Below, one piece after another: positions 57,685-64,000 of a stretch of 64,000 bases of DNA. The number at the start of each line of letters is the position of its first letter. Positions within the stretch are counted from its first letter, which is position 1. Position numbers and translations under genes: made by a program. This stretch comes from Baylisascaris procyonis (lineage: Eukaryota > Nematoda > Chromadorea > Rhabditida > Ascarididae). The notes under the pieces were generated by a model. It was not told the origin of the DNA and searched no databases. It saw only the letters and a program-made list of their open reading frames with translations. The DNA is taken from NCBI GenBank assembly GCA_037389465.1, contig JAZARR010000028.1, positions 62,001 through 126,000 on the forward strand, in the 5' to 3' direction.

Positions 57685-58960
57685 GGCGATGAAGAGGAAT
57701 TACGAATGCGCTATGCTATATTGGATTTGCTGCACAATATCGATCGATTTAGCACATCGCCACTAATAGATCACAGTGGGGGTCATTCATTCATTCAATT
57801 CAATTAAGCCATTTGATATCCCATTTGTTATCGAATTTTTTTGCGCTCAATGACGTCATTTGTCTAATCACTTGAGACCTTTGACGTTTTTTTCTTATCA
57901 TATATTTTTGAATATTTCGTTTTCCAAGATAATTATTTATTTATTTCTCCTCTATCCTATTGCCTTCCGGTGTCCATTGTTAAGAAATTTTTGTTTTTGC
58001 TTATTTCAATGGAATTTCATCTCAATCGATGCAATCGAATTTATGGATTTTATGATCGTTGTATATTAGTCCGTACTATCATCTATTAGCACTATCAAAA
58101 GCAGCAGTGATGAGAATCTCAACAAAGTAGAGAAATGCTTAGATGAAAAAAAATAATTATCTAATGCAAAAAATATGGTCGAATTTGTTAAATATTTACT
58201 ACATAACAATTTAAATATTTAATTGAATTTGAAGATTTTATTCTTAAGAAAATATTATGAGCAATAAAACAGAGAAGAAGGATGTAGAATGAAGAATATT
58301 GACGTAGAAGTGCTGTTGGAAAGGACTCATATATGACGAGGATTACGATGCATTCGTTTAGCTATCATTGCGACAATATTTTCCCAATGATTTCTTGATT
58401 TTATTTTGCTTTTTGCTTTAAGAAAACTGTTTTAGAGGAGGAATTATTACATTCAACTTTTGATTACTCTCTATGGATTTTAAGTTTCAGTATTTCTCTT
58501 TTTGAATGCTTTTTTCTTAGTTTTTAAGCGATAAGATGATATTAGAAGAGATCGGATTCTCCAAATTTGTTATAAATGAGTTTAATAAGTAGTGAAATTG
58601 TAGATCGATAATGTTATCGGTTATTATAGATCGGTAATGCTGTTTAATTGAAATGATATGCATAATTTGCGATATTGGTTTTCAATGTTGTGTGTTCACA
58701 TTTGCATAATGTTGTCGTTTTTGCGTTGATAGTTTTATCTTACCGAATAGTGAATTTTTATGATTTATTCTGATATTAATGTGGTGGAAAGATGGATCGA
58801 TGATTTGCCGAATGATTGAAGAGGAAGGGAAACGAGTACCAAGAAGGAAATGAAAAAGGATTTGGCATGTTGAATTTTTCTCTCTTCCTTCCTTGCTAAC
58901 TCAATATCCCGTATTTGTGAACGATTGCCGTAACTGTGCTTTATATTGTTCTTCTTTATC
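57685..58960. other. PLXDC 3' flank, no gene
   Basis: A/T-rich sequence with no supported exon. The nearest canonical AATAAA on the plus strand downstream of the stop is at 58263-58268. If used, it would give a 3' UTR of about 0.6 kb. Confidence 0.45.
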
Positions 58961-58969
58961 CATTCTCAG

Positions 58970-59318
58970 GCAAAATGGGAGCATGCATAAGAATATCGAT
59001 GAGGTTCTCCGACGTAGGGGTTTCCCGGTGGGTTGGTTGAAAAGAGGTGAGGGAAACTGAAAGATATTTTCGAAGCATAAACTTTCTTTTGGCATCCGAC
59101 TTCATGATATAATCCTGTTATTTGAACTGAAAGGAATCGGGAGCTCATTGAAGAGGATATCCCAGATGATTGTAATCAACCATTTCGAGTGTAGGTTATA
59201 TCAGGGAGACCGTCCTCCGATCCCAGAAATGGAGTCGCGTTGGGCGAAACTGAAAAAAAAAGAGCTTGAGATCGGAGTTTGGTTCTACGGGCGATGGCGA
59301 TTCATCATTTGTTCGTGA
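58970..59318 (+). other. Coding-like island, possibly two exons, strand ambiguous
   Basis: On the plus strand a segment with acceptor CCATTCTCAG and donor G|GTGAGG (58970-59046) reads QNGSMHKNIDEVLRRRGFPV. Its phase fits a following segment (59134-59318, acceptor ACTGAAAG) that reads for 60 codons, including LYQGDRPPIPEMESRWAKL, to a TGA. The minus strand is also open at 58901-59095 and 59196-59516 (106 codons). G+C is higher than around. It could be exons of an unrecognised gene or a decayed transposon; it lies about 0.45 kb left of the third repeat-element copy. Confidence 0.3.
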
Positions 59319-59759
59319 TTGTGGCTTGACATTCGCAAAAGCCAGTCTGCGGCTTGACGGTTTGCCTTCCTCGAGAAGCGTCGTCCTGCTCGGACTTTGT
59401 TTATTGTTCGGGTATTTTGCAATAATTGTATGTCTCATTCGTTTGCGAATAAAGGTTTTTTTTGTTGTGTCAAGACTTATCTTTGAAACATAATTATAAA
59501 TCACGGTGTATCTCATGCAAAGAGATGTGGTTCTCTCGAAAAGCCTGTGGAATCTGCGGTGGAATTCGAATTGATGGTTGAATGAGGATTCATTATGTAA
59601 ATTACCTCCTAACCGTTAGACAATGCAACTTTATATGGTGGAGGCTTCGCATCTACTATATTCACCTCATATATCACTGTTTTCTTCACATTGATGTAAG
59701 AGCACGTGGTAATAAATGATCGATGATAGATATGATAATAAATGATGACTTTGAAAGTC

Positions 59760-59996
59760 ATGCTGCGGTCTTACTTCGTTTTCCGTAGGTCACAGCTGTG
59801 ATGATTGGTGGATGCTGTGCCGTGTAAGTGGTCGCCTGGCTTTATGAAATGTAGGAACTGCTGTGTGACATTAGTATGTTATGTCGGTATTTTTATCTAT
59901 GATGGCGATATTATATTTCTCAAGGATAATTGTGTAACTCGGCTTTTATCAGTCCTTTTTAATTCTTAACGGTAATGCCGTACTGTATTGCTAGCC
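59760..59996 (+). mobile_element. Composite tRNA-derived element, copy 3 (5'-truncated)
   Basis: Only the right-hand quarter of the element is present: CTTACTTCGTTTTCCGT(A/T)GGT through GATGATTGGTGGATNCT, GTGGTCGCCT, TTATGAAATGTAGGAACTG and CTCAAGGATA to the shared end near ATTGCTAG. The tRNA-like modules are missing. Loss of the left part fits 5' truncation during reverse transcription. Confidence 0.8.
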
Positions 59997-62900
59997 TTCG
60001 GCTATCCTTCTTGCATTCCGCGGTGCTTGCCTTCGCGATCGGCAAATCGTACTTATAGCCCCTGGGAAAAACTTACTTTTGATGAGGCGTTTATGATCGT
60101 AATGGTCCCTCCCGTCTCCCCCATTTGCTGTCTTTCGATGTTTCTATAGATGCCCCTCTTCGGATTTCATCGCTAAGTAGCGACGCAGTGTTTCGAGGGT
60201 ACCATTTTATGCCCGTTTTTAAAATCTCCGAAGTGAACTGCGATATCTCATGCCCGACATTTTAATCTGTTATATTTTCATAAGAATCTGCATCCCACAT
60301 CGAAGATCCTCAATGCGTTTGGCCACGATTTTGCAACCTCAATTTAGAATTGCTCAATTCATTGTATAAAGAAGGGTTGTGCTTATGATAGAAGAAATGA
60401 TGATAGTATCATCCCTTTCGGCTAAAGGTATTGTTATAAATTGTTGTATTTATGCTGTAGTCAGCGTGCCTTTCTTCCTTTCGTTGATTTTCGCTGCAAT
60501 TCATACTAAAAAAGGTATATGCTGGTTTGAGTGTTATCTGATATGATTTGTTATCTCATTTTTTGTGAAGTTCCTTTCATTTTTGTATTAGTTCATTTGG
60601 CAATAAAATTTTGTTACTTTAATTTTGTTTGGTCTCTAACTGAAGTAAACCCTATATCGATAACCGCGCAATTCATGTGAATTGCATGCACATCATATAA
60701 GAAATTGTTCATTAAATTTACGGCTCCTTTCGATGATCTGTGTCTAGTCAATTTGAAATACACAATTTTTAATTTATTTCATTTTTGGGGAATATATAAT
60801 TTTATTTATTTCATTTCGCTAATTTATTTCATTTTGTTGAGGAAATATTTTTTTGTAAGTCGGGGAGAAATTTTTTCGCGATGAAACATTTTCATCGCAT
60901 TTTTTGCATATTTTAACTGCAGTGACGAATGTGATTAGAATGCGTTTATTTATCGAAAAATGCATTGCATTAAATTCTGACGATTTTGCGCAATGATCTT
61001 TGATCGACATTTTGCAGGCAAAACTTGAAATTTAAATAATTAGAATTTTTTTCGCCTTTTTGCGATCAAAACCTTCTTTCTATGCGATAATTTTTATTTA
61101 GAACAAAATTTATTTGCCTATATCGATCGATTCATATAATGAGATGCCTTCAAGCAAACAACCGCAAGGTCACGCATCAACGATTCCCCATAGATAAATA
61201 AAACTCATTACTGTTCATACATGCTTGGTTGTGGTTTGGTTATCATATCGTCACCATGTCGGGTTACTAGATAGTACGCTTTCGCTCGTGCTATCAACAG
61301 TTTTTATTGAATGGTTCGTCGACGGTTACAAGATGTATGAGTGAAATTAGTAGACTCGATAAATCTATAGAATCGGCGTCGTAGACTTTCAGATTAACGC
61401 ATTGTTTCGGTTTTTCTGATTGTTATCGTCCCATATTTGCCGAATTATATTGCAACTTGTTGAGGCATTAATTTGCTAATTATCCCAATTTTCTTGTATT
61501 TATATATGAATATGCTGATCTATGCATTTCTATTCAATTAGAATTGCTTTCTTAGCTTTATTATTTCATTAAGCTTCTATGATTTTTCTAAATATTTATT
61601 ATTGTTATTATTCAGCATAACTGTTTCAACATTTCGAACATTAGGTATTTATGGGAAATATACTTCTTACCTGAAATATGCTCTCTACCTATGGCATCGT
61701 CTGTTGTGTTTGTGAACTGGCAGTGCTCTAAGGTTTGAAGCTTTGTACAAACACTGACTTAATCTTGTCTACCTTTGCAATAGATATGCTAGTTTATAAA
61801 TATACAGAATAATCGTATCGTGTCCTAATTAATACGACTACTCATTCATACGACTAATTAATCTTCTGCATATGATTTCTTTTTTTTTTTTTGGAAATCG
61901 AATTCTCGTGATGTGAAATTTTGTGAGATATGAAATGTGTGCAATATTTTTTTTCGCCCTTAAATACTTATAATCTTTTTTTGAAATTGATGAATCAACA
62001 TGAAAGATAATGTACTAAGTCTTATAATAATATAGAGTGAAGACCTTGTCGAATAAGCATATGAGTAGAACTATTTGATGAACAAACAGATATGCATCAA
62101 TATTTTCTGGGTGGTCATGATTTCAATTATAAGTAAATAAAAGCGTAGACACAACGATGCGATAATTTGTATCACTTTTTACACATAGACAACTTAATTA
62201 GAAATATTTTCATTCTTATAGCAATACAATCGTTTTATGATCATTGATACTTAATTAGGCGAAAGCATTGAAAGTTGTTTAGATTTTGTGTCCCCAATAG
62301 AAGCATTTTTCAATTTTCTTTAATTTCATTACAGTTTCTTGTGGGAAAATTTTTCTACATTTTCTACTTTCACTATTGTTCCTTTTTTCCAGCATCAACG
62401 ATCATCGAACTTTGCATTGCCTATCTAATTATCTCATAATATTCAACTATACAAAATTCAAATACTCTTTATGCACGCTATCACTTAATGAGAGTATTGA
62501 TTTATTCGTTCGTTTATTTCTTTTCAACATCAATAATAAGCGATATGTCGTTTCGTTTCTCTTATTATCATTGTTTATTCTTCGTTTTCATCGTCTCTTA
62601 TAAGTTAGCCTAATTGTTTGTAAAAAAGCGTTCGTCTCTATAAACTAATCATAGCCAAAGCGTTCACCATATTAGTGAAAGATCACACATTTCAATAGGT
62701 ATAGTGAATGAAGACAACAGATTTGATTTCAACAAAAAGAGTCAATAAACGTGAATAGGGGGTTTAATTACACGGTTTATTTTTCCACTCTTTTCTTCGA
62801 CACAATAAACATAAAATTTTGCTGACGAATATCATGAATTGCTTGCTTGTTTATGCGGATCATATTTTCATGAACCTTCGGATTAGTGCTGTTGTTATGG

Positions 62901-64000
62901 TGTTTATAGTTATCAAATCAAGAGTAATGTTATCAGATCACGAGTTTTCTAAGTGTTGATGCATGATACTAAATGCAAAAGCGCCTAGCATGCCATGCAC
63001 CTTCCTTTTTGGACTTATTACGCTCATGCAGATTATATAATCTGTATGAAGGTTGTAGATACAGGAGGTTGTAGATTCGCAATGTGTGATGCTACTATAT
63101 GCATCAAGATCTCAAAAGCGAAAGGATATTATTGCGTAAGCTTGTAGACTGTTTATCTTCCACATTACTTATATCCTGAATACATCAGCCGATCTCTCTT
63201 CTGAATATGAATATTACGGATTGCATAGCCAAACTTCTCAATATTAGGTGTGAAAGCAAAGCGTTAAATTAGAAACTTCTATAATATTTCCTATACGCTA
63301 ATCAAAGAATGGCATTCAATTTTCGTATCATTTATTATTAATTTCAAGGGAACTTTCATTTAGCAATTTCTGAGTTGGTGAATTGTTCACCGTACAGTTG
63401 GTTTTGCTGGGACATAAGGTTCTTGCATTTCTGCATAAAATATAGAAAACAAACATGATCTCGATCCATCTCTATCTGTCTGTCTGCGTTTATTGGCCGC
63501 TTCATAGCGACATCGAGGGAATCATAGAAGTATATGTTTGGCCGGCAGTAATCTTGTAACTAAACCAGCCAAGAAATACATTGCAGAAGATGCGTTTTTT
63601 GTAATTCCTCATAATCTAATCAGCTAGTTTTAGTGATCTTTTAACAAATAGTGAAAATCTGCGATATTACTTGAAAAACGACGATTAAAAAGTATTTAGT
63701 CTTTAGATGAAAATATTTCTACAATCATAGCAGTGGTGCATATAGCGCATCAACATTCTCGATTTCCTCATTAATTATATATGAATTTTTTCCTCAAATA
63801 TCATCCAGAATTTCATGTAGAGAATTGAAAATCTACGCAAGAATGCTTCCTGATGTGATAAAAACAGAAAACGAACCTTATTTAGCATTAAATTAGAGAG
63901 CACTAACAAAATATATAGCTAAGGATTACCCGTAAAATTATTTCTGCATTTATGCTTTTTAAATTACTCATTTAACTTCGCATTTTAGAAACTGTTAACT
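59997..64000. other. Terminal region without supported genes
   Basis: After a GC-richer stretch (60000-60250) with no usable frame, the sequence returns to A/T-rich intergenic or intronic DNA. The two listed-length frames (60819-61010 minus, 62376-62603 plus) have A/T-driven composition and no splice context. No RNA gene was recognised. Confidence 0.5.

Noticed and set aside
62758..62775. Spliced-leader-like GGTTTAATTACAC
   Set aside because: Matches only the first dozen bases of the nematode SL1 leader, with no following donor or Sm-site context; treated as chance.

Overview
The window is AT-rich animal DNA. Short exons are split by AT-rich introns of mostly 0.4-1 kb with TTTCAG-type 3' splice sites and GTAAGT-type 5' sites. 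There is no bacterial-style gene packing, and almost every long ORF is a by-product of other frames. Two plus-strand genes have a splice acceptor 8-12 bases before the ATG, as expected for spliced-leader trans-splicing. Together with a RYYR-CCHC-like zinc module, this points to a nematode. Species and clade cannot be fixed from the sequence. All gene models were assembled by hand from reading frames, splice sites and matching phases; no alignment was run.

Layout: (1) About 0.6-7.8 kb is one copy of a composite, tRNA-derived repetitive element whose internal part has expanded into about 40 tandem copies of a 150-bp unit. Unexpanded or truncated relatives lie at 30.0-31.1 kb and 59.76-60.0 kb. 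(2) 9.6-18.3 kb, minus strand: an 11-exon gene predicted to encode about 557 residues, with an N-terminal THAP finger, a central CCHC module and a C-terminal C2H2 finger plus four-cysteine cluster. (3) 24.2-29.8 kb, plus strand: a nine-exon gene for a 354-residue, probably nuclear, unrecognised protein. (4) 33.5-33.8 kb, minus: the first two exons of an unresolved gene. (5) 42.9-45.3 kb, minus: a three-exon gene for a small basic coiled-coil protein, with an LTR-like insertion in its large intron. (6) 48.6-57.7 kb, plus: a 14-exon gene for a plexin-domain-containing (PLXDC/TEM7-type) receptor with signal peptide, extracellular domain, PSI domain, one membrane span and short tail. A candidate X-box and a perfect hairpin lie just upstream.

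The rest is AT-rich intergenic or intronic sequence with microsatellites, G-rich tracts, minisatellites and a few short coding-like islands whose strand or frame I cannot decide. The genes do not form an operon or a shared pathway: two look like nuclear DNA-binding or regulatory proteins and one is a cell-surface receptor. The most unusual feature is the tRNA-derived element and its expansion into a satellite-like array; the multi-finger regulator is second.
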